Positions 23,901-34,318 of a stretch of DNA of 64,000 bases are shown here, piece by piece. Under the pieces are notes generated by a model that did not search any database, was not told the origin of the DNA, and saw only the letters and a program-made list of their open reading frames with translations. Both the position numbers and the translations under genes were made by a program. The DNA lies in assembly GCA_949128115.1 (NCBI GenBank), contig OX421962.1, positions 40,571,745-40,635,744 on the forward strand. The letters are read 5' to 3'. Within the stretch, counting starts at the first letter, position 1. Every line of letters begins with the position of its first letter. This stretch comes from Anaspis maculata. Taxonomy: Eukaryota > Arthropoda > Insecta > Coleoptera > Scraptiidae.

Positions 23901-24457
23901 CGATAAAAAAAGAACGTTTACGTCGCGAACACAGAGGTAGCTACGGCGAGCTTGTTAGAATGAAAAATGCGGATCTCCAGCTGAAGTCGAAGCAGGAAAT
24001 CTTTAGAAAAAAGCGAAGAAAAAAGGTAGGTGGTGGTTGACTCTGCACGGCCAGCCCGAGGTGATTTTTTCTTGGCTGGCAGGCTGGTCGACGGGCTTGT
24101 GTGTTTCCCTCCGTGCGGGTGTGACAGAGTCTGTTGCTCTTCCTTGGGTGGAAGCTATGGATGATTTAGAGAAAGGTCTGCGACGACGCTGGTCATCAAC
24201 ATGGGGCCCAATAACGGGCCTATGGGGTCCCAAGGGTTCACAGGAACGAAAGTTTGCTTGTAGCGTACTGCACAAGACAGCAAAGTGACAGTTTTGACAT
24301 GCCACCAATTGACGTAACCACCGCCGTTGCCGGACGGCAACTTACACCAGTTCTAAAAATTAATGCCCTAAAACTTCCTCGACGAAGCGGCCATTTTCCC
24401 CAATAAGGTCAATCGCCTATACAGCAGCAGGCTGTCGATATAGATTCCTTTCCATTA
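20942..24457. other. No gene confirmed; a few open frames
   Basis: Unique sequence. A solo ACCCTGTATT motif lies near 21635. A relatively GC-rich open block at 21776-22048 is open on both strands. At 24003-24340 frames are open on both strands; the minus frame at 24155-24340 reads WWHVKTVTLLSC and NPWDPIGPLLGP, which looks protein-like but matches no family I know. No exon structure could be supported. Confidence 0.4.
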
Positions 24458-25126
24458 TACAGGGTGTCAAATTCAATACTTAGTCACTTACAATTGCCTG
24501 TAAGTCTGAAACAAAAGCAGATATCGAAAATCGCCAAAAACCGTTTCGACAGAATGAAGGGGGAACCATAATAGTGAAGTGGGTGACTCATCCCCACTCA
24601 GTGTTTGAGCTCCAGCGCCCTCCACTAATTTTATGGCAACCCCCACTTGTGATTATCATTGAGAAGCCCATGAAAAATGCTTTCCAGTGGTACCAATTAT
24701 TCCATATTTTGTTTGAGTTATTTTCGATTTATTTGGAAAAAACTGTCTAATGAGTTTACATTGATTTGAATGAATTCACTCCACAATAAATCAAGTTTCA
24801 ATTACTTCAAACCAAAAAGAAAGAATGAATGGCAGCAATAACTGTTTAAAATGATTGCCGTTGTTTTCAAGGCAATAATAAAGTCTGTTCTCGAACTCTT
24901 GTCGAACGCTTCGAAGATCTCTTTCAAAAGCGTGCGACATTCTTCGGTAATTTTACGCTGCAGTTCTTCAATCGACTCCGGCTTTGAAAACAGTTTCAAG
25001 TGGGGGTGCGTCACTGATTTTACTATTATGGTTTCCCTTTCATTCTGCCGAAACGGTTTCGAGCGATTTTCGATATATCTGCCAGACTTACAGACCAATT
25101 GGAAGTTTCGAATTTGACACCCTGTA
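24458..25126. mobile_element. TACAGGGTGTC element derived from a Tc1/mariner-type transposon
   Basis: Long TIRs of about 140 bases: TACAGGGTGTCAAATTC opens the left, and GAATTTGACACCCTGTA closes the right. Both arms carry GATATCGAAAATCGC.like, AAACCGTTTCGACAGAATGA and CCATAATAGT sequence. TA flanks both ends. At 669 bp it is non-autonomous. The interior retains the end of a transposase frame, so this is an internally deleted derivative. Confidence 0.8.
24802..24990 (-). pseudogene. Transposase C-terminal remnant (Tc1/mariner-like)
   Basis: The end of a minus-strand frame (which opens at 25305 across the TIR) reads ESIEELQRKITEECRTLLKE, followed by IFEAF. In Tc1/mariner transposases this position normally has a helical segment of the form LEDLKxRIxxECxxI just after the last catalytic Asp, leading to the C-terminus. 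The mariner fossil at 38012 has the same segment (LEDLEDQIRDECRLI). No DDE residues remain here. The rest of the 167-codon frame is TIR sequence translated by chance. The identification is from motif memory only. Confidence 0.5.
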
Positions 25127-27548
25127 TACGGAAACCTAGATTTTTTCATTCCTAAACTGGAAATTCTGGCAGTATGGATCGCTAAATTTGGAACTAAATT
25201 TTCTGCCTGATAGGATTCAAAAAATCCAAACTGATGTTGCAAACCACCCTCGGAACCACCACTAGGTCGACAGTTTGGCAGGACCTTTCGCGACTCCGTA
25301 CACACAATGCATTACATCGTGTTGCCGTAGGCCATGGGTATAGAGTTGTTGTTTGTTGTCATCGTAATGCAATTAAAAGTCACTATATAGCACCCGCCAC
25401 TGCAATTAACGCAATAATCAACTTAATATTAAATTAACAATGCTTTTAAATTAATTGCTCGACATTAATGAAGCGTTCCAGTGTTATAATACTCTTATAA
25501 AATGTTTTGCAACTGTGTGTATGTATGCGGCACGGTACGAGTACTGCCATGGCGCGCACGGGTCGACACTAATTGAATACAATACTTGCAAATATGGGTT
25601 ATGGGTTCAGCAAATGTTTAACCACTGCAAGAGGTTTACAACTCGAACAGCTCTCGGTCTCTCCTCTTAATTGCCAACTAAATGCATTACGGACGGCATT
25701 ACTTATGTGCATTAACACTTTCATTTAGATTGCACGTTGTGAATTAAGCACTTATTGCTTGAGAACGCTGCCGAGCAGCCAGCGACTACAATTCGCGACT
25801 CGGGCGACTCTCTATGGCTTTAATTAGGTACGGCAAAAGCTCTTTCGGAACAAGAACTAAGTCTTTTTCTCCTTCGTTATTCTTGTTTTGTGATAAAACA
25901 GCGCGCGAATTAACGGTAACTTGGGTGGGTATAGTTGGCCATGGATTAAAGTGACAGTTCTAATACATGACATAAGCAGCATAAATTGATCCGGTATATT
26001 CAACCTGCTTGAAATATGTCACTTTTATTTGAGTAGGGACCCAAACACTCACATTTCACATGCATTCAAGTATAATACAGCATACACTTACGCTACAATT
26101 AAATATTCATTTATCTTAACCCCACTGTCAATGACATCAGAATATAATGGATGTAAACAACAAAATCTGACAGCTGTTACTTTGGACTTCTTTTTTGCAA
26201 TAATCATCAAAATTTCACTCGTGCTTGAGATTTTCCCAGATAATTTTGGCCAAGCGTTCCCCTCGGGCTGATTGTCCCTAGATAAATGCCCTCCTCCTAC
26301 GGAGTCGGGCATTTATTGCTACAACCAGCAGTCGCGATCGCTAGGCCAAAATCACCGTGAAAATCGAAGCACTTGTGATATTGCTGTTGATTATGTTTCC
26401 GGGAGCACACTGATGAAGAGATTTTGTCTATATTCCCTCTAATTCTGCAGGAATATCAGAGTGGAAACCAAGTGTTGCTTGCCACGTACCGTGTACACCC
26501 ACCTGGATTTCAGTCTTCTTCACAGCAGACTGCAGGAAAAATCTTCACGTGAGAACACCTTTCCTAGCCAAACTGATGGAAATCTCAAGTCAATTGTGAT
26601 GCGTATAAAAGGGTTTTTTAATGAACCTGTATTTCTGTTGGTGTTGAATACGAAACTTTACGTCACTGGTGCTCGTCCCAAAAGAGTGCCTAAATAACCC
26701 GCAACTAAAATTAGATTGTATAAATAATAAAAGGAGAAAATATGTTGCATAATTCAAAGCGAGCTGTCACTCTCTGCGGACATCATGCAGAAAAACTCCG
26801 GCGCGCACTTTTCAAAACAAATCTGGACTGGGTCGATGTCAATCCAAACATTTTCAAACTGGATGCCATACTAATCCACCTCATTAGAAATGTCACTCGT
26901 TCTGTTTACTCGGTTGTAGAGGAAAAACAACTAATTAGTGCGCTGATGGCACAAGTCAAAAACTGAGCTTCGCCTGATGGAATCGAGCTTCGAGTTCCAC
27001 GTTAAACACACAGATACATCACTTAAGTGTACAAGTGTAGGTATACCCCAAAATCGTAGTAATTTATAAATACTTCGAATGGTTAATCGTACTGTAGCTC
27101 GACGATTGTGACATAAAGGGTAAAGAGAAAACATAACCATTTCTGTTCTAACGACAAACACAACGATAAAGATCTTGCGTGTCTGTTTCCAGTGGCTAAT
27201 GGATTAAAGTTGTTAATTTGGAAAATTGATCATAACTATAAATTCCATAGGTCATAGCTACGACCTGTAGTAATCCATGTTCAGATACCTATACCAGGTA
27301 TAGGTGGAAGAGAACTGAATGGGTAAGAGAGGGAGAGCATTTATTTGCTTATTAACAATGTGTGCACAAACTCTGCGGCCACTCTATTCACTCATTTCCG
27401 CATGCAAAGTTTGTTCCACCACAATAATAATTGTATTTGATATCAACAGGCCAATTTCTCGTAACTCAGTTTGAAAATATAGTTCCAAAACTTGTTGCTC
27501 TTATTTGTTGCATATTCCACATTCTAAACTAAAGTACTTCAGATCCCT
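25127..27548. other. No gene seen
   Basis: Unique sequence with several TAATTA/ATTAA-rich patches (25390-25460, 25810-25830). A short GC hairpin lies near 26284-26308 (CCTCCTAC..GTCGGGC). No open frame shows recognisable protein features. Low repeat content compared with its neighbours makes it a candidate non-coding regulatory or intronic interval, but nothing proves this. Confidence 0.45.
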
Positions 27549-27666
27549 ACTGTGTGTTCGGATTCGGCGAAATTCCCGGTATAGTGGAGGAAAGCATATT
27601 CGCTGGCGTCGGTGTTAGGCCTCGGTGCGGAAATAGGCTGACGTTGAATAAACGAAAAACAAAACC
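27549..27666 (+). mobile_element. 5'-truncated SINE tail copy
   Basis: CTGTGTGTTCGGATTCGGCG through GTCGGTGTTAGGCCTCGGTG, GGAAATAGGCTGACGTTGAA and TAAACGAAAAACAAAA matches the tail of the SINE at 14303-14646. The tRNA head and middle are absent, as expected from incomplete reverse transcription. Confidence 0.85.
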
Positions 27667-30600
27667 ACTTCGGATACGGCCTTTCATATATACCTATTAC
27701 GTATTTTGGAATGGTTCTCTAGCATATCAAAGTGACAATTTTTAAGACAAACCCCATCAAAAGTTTATTTTTTCACTTGAAAAAAATCGGTTGTGTCACA
27801 ATAAAATTTTCCCGACTATTGGCAAAGAACGGATGAAAATTTTTGCACAAGACGTCCTTTCAGGGAGAAGCTAGATTTTGAGAGAAAAATTAAAATAAAT
27901 TTAAAGCATCTTCGATAATAATTGAACAAAAAACCAGCAAATTTTCCGGACAAACCTCATAGTTTTCTCCAATACATTGTAAAAATGTTTTACTTAAAAT
28001 GCTTTATTTTAGCTCAATCATTCGAAGCCGATCTCTATGTATAAGCTAGGCCGGTTTTGCATTCCCAAGTGGAAAACTCTCGGAAAATTCCGAGAATTTT
28101 AAAATAAATTGTCGGGAAATGTTCAAGATCCAGTAAGGTACCTCTTGTAAAAAAAACTGGTGGAAATCTGTTCATGGGATAAAAAATTCCATCCCCAAGC
28201 AGGCACAAACGTCTGAGTAGAGTCCTGCATCAAACGGGGTAATCCTGGTCAAAACCTGGGTGAGCAGCCGTCTCGGGTAGTAACGACCAAAGAAAACTTC
28301 AGAAATTCGTAGCGCCTGACTGGCAAATGGTGAGAAAATCGAATTGCAAACTTAATTCAATTTATTTGTTGTGTTGCTTTCTGTCGAATTTGGTTCCAAT
28401 CCATTGGATAGATTTTGAATAATCAAATGGCAAAATTTTGAACTGAAATTGACGTTTTTGAAAATACTGAGTTTGAGAAATACTTTTATAATTTTGAATA
28501 CAGTTTTAGTTTTTCACGGCCTTCCAAATTACATACGGCAAGTCTCCGTGAGATATAACTTCTGTCATTTTTTGATAGTGACATTCCATTCGACAGATGA
28601 TAGACAAAAACTAATGGGCTCATCCGACAGCAAAACCATGTCTGCATACCGAATTTTCAAGTCTATCAGATCAATGTTGTGGCTGTTATTGTGGCAGATT
28701 ACAGACCAGACAGACACACACACGCCCACACACAGACAGACATCACTACGGAAATGGTCTTGATCATCTTGAGAGACCTCAAACTGGATATATCCGTCTT
28801 GATCTCGATTAATTTTTTTCGCGTGTTCACAATACTCTCCCTTTTCTCCTCGGTGAATGGTGGGTCGGGAAAGTAAAACATGATAGGGACATGGCAGCTG
28901 CTATCTGCAAATTTTGTACATTGTCTCCTTTCAATAGAAAGACACGAACCTCGATCCGAAATCACCAACTCTGGTCGACATTGAAGTGCTTGGAACAAGA
29001 GACAACAATAAGCTAAATAATTGAAAGCTACAGTTCACTTCTCTTGAGAAAGTATTTGGATTTATATCTAGGAAATATTCCCAGCAAACTTCTAAAAAAA
29101 TCCTACTTTTCACAATCAATGGAAGCACGCCGAAACTTCACTTCTTCAAAAGTAGTGATAAAAGCTCCATAATCTAATGCAGAAGTGTACAACAGGAAGA
29201 AGCAAAAAAGATAAAAATTTATGAACTTCCGAAATGAATAACGAAGTTACTAGAAACGATGCTGTTCCCTAATTGCTTATTTTAATAATTTCCATCGTGA
29301 ATTCGCGACCTGAAAGCAAATTATGCTAAACAAGAGGATATACTGAATTGAATTTGAGGATCGTTTTCATATAAATTCAACCGTCATTAACGTTTGAATT
29401 GAAACTGAGCTGTAATGAAAAAACAGATGTCAGCAAGCACTTTGAGCTTCCATACTTTTTATGACACAACTAACAAATAAAATCGTCCAATTAAAAATTG
29501 TGATTTAATTGGTCCGGTTACATCCGCACAAAACATCCCGCAACCGTCATTCCATGCACGGTCCAGTTTTTTTTCCACCAAAACAAAGTTCTAAATGAAA
29601 TACCCCTCGGGGTGTACTTCCTTTTGTAACAGATTGTTAGGGCGGAGGGCATTTGTTTTCGCATTTGATTGAAGTGTAAAAAACTTTCTATACTCACAAG
29701 GTTTACATTTTTCATTATAGGTGGGCAAGGGTGTAATACCTACACTGCATGTTGTATAAAAGTCTGACGTAATAATTAGCTCAAACAAAATTCATTCCTA
29801 CAAACAGCAACAACATTATATTGCGGATTATAATATATTTCCTTCTCAGAGAAAAAGAGACAGAGAGAAAAAAAGAGATCATGTGCACAGAGGTCTTGAA
29901 CATGACAAGTCAAGATACTAATGGGAGAGTCGTTTTCAAGTGACACTACCACGAATAGAAATTATTGTTCTCCATTGTGACACTCCCTCGAGTTCTGTTG
30001 CGGAAAATGTTTCCGCCAACTTTTCTACCTAATCTGCATTTGATTCCGCGCCAGTTTTTATGCTGTTCCGCCGTTTCCAAGTTCATGGAACGCGAAATTT
30101 TTTAATCTCAAAATATAACAGAGCTCAGTTTCATGCTTCCCAGCACAACACAGAGGCGCAGTTTTGAATATACCTATGCTTTATCAAGCATTCATCACTA
30201 ATTGGATTTCCTTTTATGCGCGCACCTTTCAAAAATACACCCAGGAAGAGCATGCCAGACAAAGAATTATTACATTAGTATGCTCGCCTACAGTTCTTTT
30301 GGAATATCTCTTTAGAGTATGCATGAAAGCGTCAATGTAAAAGAGTGAAGCCGCAGTTCCGATTGCAGTAAAACACACTATAAAATTGAGCAGTGTGCCA
30401 TTTATGAGCAATTAAATTTCAATTGTGCACCATTAACATTCGCACATTACTGCAACAACCTCTCCGAGCGCCAGGGAACTTTCCTAAGTGTTATAATAAT
30501 CTTCATTGATCCGATGCCCTCAAGTTCAAGAACATATCGTGGAAGAATTTAATTTCATACGCTGTCGCTTTAGGCATAAATATTTACTCGCGGAATTTCG

Positions 30601-31833
30601 CTGTATAAGGCCCTCATCATGTAATTCGCAGCTGGAAGTTTACATGTAAATGATCTTTTATAAGTTAAGGTGGCCGCAATTTTTATCAAATACGTGAGAC
30701 CTTGCGCCGACAATTCCCGAAAGCTCCCAGAAAGAAGTTGGAAACGACGTGCTCAAATTCTGGACTTCCGAGAAATATTTTTTAGAAATTTCGATTTTTT
30801 TTAATTCGAAATTTTGAGCATGATGCTGTTTTCATGCACATTTTTGTACTTTTTAGAAAAGACCTAGGTGCGGATGGTGAATTCTTGTACTTTTTAGAAA
30901 AGACCGTAAATGGTGAATTCCTATCAAAAATAATTTTTGGGGGATCTCGGAATTTCGAGACAAAGAATCGTTTCAAAAGTATAAAAAAGTTCCAGGGAAG
31001 TTATAATTCGTGAAACAAAAACAGCCTTCGTAAAATACCTATAGATCCAACAACCCAGTTTCTTCCTAGATTCTGCAGGAACAGCTTGACTAATAGAATA
31101 TTGTATAGTGGAAACCCCCAACGTGCCTTCTAAGCGACGAACCCCTCCCTCTGTCACTAATGGTGGATGCGCTGACTAAGAACATGACCTAAGAACGAAG
31201 ACGCTATAATTTCGGAAACGCCATACTTTATACCATTGCTGTCTATCTCTTAAGTTCAATATCCGAGACTCCTAGCGGAAACCCATAACAATATTCGAGG
31301 ATGCAATTTGACATAGTTGTTCTCAAGGACATCTCTAGGACCCGGAACCTTAAAAGCGATCGAAAATTGCGGTTATTTCATCCAAAAAGGGTTCAGTGCT
31401 TCATACCTTCATATATACCTATCCCTGAAAACGTCCCTGACATTTTTATGAAAGCTCTAAATCAAATAAAAAAAAATTCTCGATATTGCTTCAAAATAGA
31501 GGTTTTCACCATCCAGTCGCCTCTCTCAGAGAACATCCTTATAAACATCCAGGTTTTGCTATCTCATTTTAGTGAAAAGGTATATTCGCCTAATTTCTGA
31601 TAAGTATGCCTGAAATTTTCATAAAATTCTTTCACCTGAAGTTTTTTAAGTCTTTTGACTCAGATCTGTTAAAACGTTAGTCAAAATGTCACTATAATAA
31701 AATAACCAAGTTCTCATTAAATTAACTAAAATTTAAACCCATTTCATTTAAACCCACTAAAAATGTGCCGAATATCACTGAAAGCTTTGAAACCATGAAC
31801 ATTCGACCAGACGTAAAATAAAACTCGTCTATT
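27667..31833. other. No gene seen; long unique interval
   Basis: Mostly unique AT-rich DNA. A CA/CAGA-rich patch lies at 28705-28742. At 30843-30921 there is a two-unit tandem repeat. Around 30200-30660 the sequence has few stops and no obvious repeats but no protein signature. Frames at 28449-28876 are tied to the CA-rich patch. Confidence 0.5.
30843..30921 (+). repeat. Two-unit tandem repeat, ~40 bp
   Basis: TGTACTTTTTAGAAAAGACC followed by a variable 7-8 bases and ATGGTGAATTC occurs twice back to back. It is a small local duplication. Confidence 0.8.
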
Positions 31834-31925
31834 ATCCCGGCGGTAGCTCGGTGGGCTCTGTCTCTGGCTTCAAACCCAGAGGTCCGAAGTTCAAATCCCG
31901 CTGAGGCAGGTGGCTTTTTCTTCTT
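31834..31925 (+). mobile_element. tRNA-like SINE head
   Basis: CCCGGCGGTAGCTCGGTGGG contains a Pol III A-box-like TAGCTCGGTGG. GAAGTTCAAATCCCGC is a B-box-like T-arm. A possible anticodon hairpin TCTGG..CCAGA encloses an 8-base loop. The acceptor and T stems do not pair well, so this is a tRNA-derived element rather than a functional tRNA gene. It ends in a T-rich tract and abuts foldback F1 copy A. Confidence 0.6.
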
Positions 31926-33394
31926 AAGTATTCAACATAATATTTCTACAGGGTGTTCAATGAACTGGTGAAAAATTTCTGAAAATGTGACATGCTCCTT
32001 CTTGAACAGAATTTTTTCCATTCTCTTCCAACAACATAGGCAGAAAGGCAGACCTCATACCTCAAGATGCTTTTTGAATTTCCGGTGTATCTCTTTTATC
32101 CACAGGGCGACCTCAAAAAGTTAACTTTTTTGTAATGAATCAATAACTCTTTGACTCGTTGCTTGATTCCCAAATTTTTGGCTCATTTTGAAACTAAAGC
32201 TTCAGGTAGGAACACCAAAGGATTAAAATCAACTCAAGACAAACATTCAAGATACAGGGTTGCATGAGAAGTGACCCGGCGCACCTGAACTTCTCTCGAA
32301 ATCTAGGTTGAGAGGAGAATCGAATGAAAATCAACTCACCTTCTAAAGTACTATTCATTCTGAAGACTTCAAGGAGCTTTTTCTTCTATGGACATTGGAC
32401 CTAGAATTGCTGGTTAACAGGCCACATTTGAACTGTTTACTTTTGAACGAGAGATATCGCCCTTGTGCACCTGAAAACGTTCGTAACCAAAGCAACAAAA
32501 GCCTAATAATCACTAAAAAACAGTGATTGACAAAAGAGTGATTGTTCCGATTTTTGTAACGTTGGTTACGAGCAGCTTCATGTGAGCAAGCCCAGATTCT
32601 CCTCCGAAAACATGCGGTTGTAATGTTGTCTCTTTCACAAACAATTCAGGTCTCATGCAAGAAGAGAATACCCTGAACTGTTCAGAATGGATGATTCTTT
32701 CGGATGTAACTTGATTTTCATCCGATTCTCCTCCCAATTAATATTCCAAAAGCAGTTCAGGTTTTGGTCACTTTTCATGCAACCCTCCATTTTAATTGTT
32801 TGCCTCGAGTTATTGATTTTGATCCTATTCTACCTGAAAAGCTTTGGCTTCAAAATGAGCCTGAAATCTCAAAAATCGGTTAGCGACTAAGAAAATTACA
32901 ACTGTAACACCAAAAAAATTGACTTTTTGAGGTCAATCTGTGAATTGAAGAGATAAACCGGAAATTCAAGAGGCGTCTCGAGGCATGAACTCTACGTTCT
33001 TGCCGATGATGTTGAATTCCAAGAAAAGAAAATCGCTGAAGAGAGTATGTCAAACTCTCGGTGATTTTGCACTAGTCTGTTGAGCACCTGTAGAAATATT
33101 ATGTGGAATATTTCATGTATTTAAAAAATACGTACTAATAGCTGAAGGACTGGGCTAGTGAACGGTCTGAATTTTTTTTTCGGGTGTTTAGAGGCGCATC
33201 GAGTATTATACTAGCTCATAAGCGCCCTTTCGGTGACTTCCTCCGTTTCACCCTTTTTCCCTTGACGTGATGACGGAGCCCACCGAGCTACCGCCGGGAT
33301 GGTCTGAAATTGATTGAATCGCTTGTAGCATTCCAAAGTTGTCTAGGTTCAAAGTTAGGTCAAATTTTGCAGGGTGACACTTATTCTGTTGAGT
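31926..33394. mobile_element. Foldback F1, copy A (~1.4 kb)
   Basis: Long inverted arms with layered internal termini: CTACAGGGTGTTCAATGAAC against TGAGCACCTGTAGAAATATT, and GATACAGGGTTGCATGAGAA against CATGCAACCCTCC. It matches copy B at 40841-42232 over nearly its full length. The left outermost segment present in copy B is missing, with a SINE head at the junction, and the right outer segment is split by a second SINE at 33171-33300. Frames inside (for example 32513-32737 minus) are non-coding arm sequence. Confidence 0.85.
33164..33307 (-). mobile_element. Short SINE with 7-bp TSD inside foldback F1-A
   Basis: The insert is 33171-33300 and GGTCTGA occurs on both sides (33164-33170 and 33301-33307). 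Read on the minus strand it starts ATCCCGGCGGTAGCTCGGTG (same 25-base tRNA head as 31834) and ends CACCCGAAAAAAAAAT. Copy B of the foldback shows the empty site AACGGTCTAAAAATTGATTG. The element has only the A-box half of the tRNA head and is ~130 bp. Confidence 0.85.
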
Positions 33395-33399
33395 ATACT

Positions 33400-33690
33400 T
33401 TAAGGACGGTGTTGAATTGGTAAAATAAGCGTTGCGAAATCAATCTCTGTGGGTTAATTCCTTGACGGATTTTTACCATTTTGGTCTCTTTCGAAAGCTA
33501 CAAGGATGTACTTTGGTTTGGTTTGAAATAATTTGTTTGATTTTTGAATTTTGGGGATGCCAATGGGCTCAAAACAAAGTACATCCTTGTAGCTTTCGAA
33601 AGAGACCAAAATTGTAAGAATCCGTCAAGAAGTAAACCCAGAGGAATTGATTTCGCAACGCTCATTTTACCAATTCAACACCGTTCTTAA
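33400..33690. mobile_element. Palindromic MITE, family M1 (copy 3, best preserved)
   Basis: TTAAGGACGGTGTTGAATTGG opens and the mirrored CCAATTCAACACCGTTCTTAA closes the element, with arms of ~115 bases nearly perfect throughout (for example GGTCTCTTTCGAAAGCTACA on both arms). The centre is short. Both ends show TTAA, which could be part of the TIR or a TTAA target. It lies directly beside the foldback F1-A right end. Confidence 0.9.
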
Positions 33691-34113
33691 ATTAGAATTT
33701 CTCTCGAAATCTGTGAAAAGTCAGGTTGGAGAGGCCAAAGTTGATTGAGATCTGTCAAATCTGCCAGAAGTCGCTTGAAATCTGTTTGAAAACCATCAGT
33801 TGAAAGGATAAAATCTGCGTCAGAATGTCACTTGTCAGGACAAAGAAATATTACAATCATTTCGTCCGGATATTGAATCAGTTCAACGACTTGAAAGAGG
33901 TTTTCTCCAGCTCTTCCATGAATTCAAGAGAAACTGCAATGCGTTGCCTTTGATAGGAGCATCCACGATTTGTGGTAGTGCTGTCCATATCTTATCGGGG
34001 ATGATGGGTTCTCCATTCATTGGTAAACCTTGTGCTAGTTCCTATGAAATCCCAATGCCCGGTTACAAATGGCTAATAACGTACTTACACGGCAAACTAG
34101 AGTTGACGGCATA

Positions 34114-34318
34114 CCACAGGGACCTGGGGCGGGGCCAAACAGAAAAACAAAAATCGTTTTGAACGAGCCCGTGTGTTGAAATAGGGGAAGCAACACCGTC
34201 AGCTGGGGTGGTGGACCATTACCAGGTCACAGGCGAACCTAAAATCACACTGCAAATCTAGGTGCACCACTAGATGAACTAAGTTCGCGCAGTTAGGCTC
34301 CGCCCACTGCGCCCTCGG
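34114..34318. mobile_element. MITE family M3 (copy 2), 205 bp
   Basis: CCACAGGGACCTGGGGCGGG at the left and an inverted GCTCCGCCCACTGCGCCCTC at the right. The interior is about 90% like the copy at 20734-20941 by eye, with small indels such as GGGGTGGTGG for GAGGGTGG. Confidence 0.85.

Noticed and set aside
24003..24340. Candidate exon with protein-like minus-strand frame
   Set aside because: Open on both strands, no recognised motif and no convincing splice pattern; left as unconfirmed.
23605..24425. Possible TIR pair TATAGGCGATT.AC at 23605 and 24410
   Set aside because: Only about 12 bases match, subterminal similarity is weak (CGTCGAGGA.GTTTT), and no target duplication is seen.
31834..31912. 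Possible functional tRNA gene
   Set aside because: A and B boxes are present, but the acceptor and T stems do not pair and the anticodon loop would be 8 bases; a partial copy of the same head lies at 33276-33300, so a SINE is more likely.
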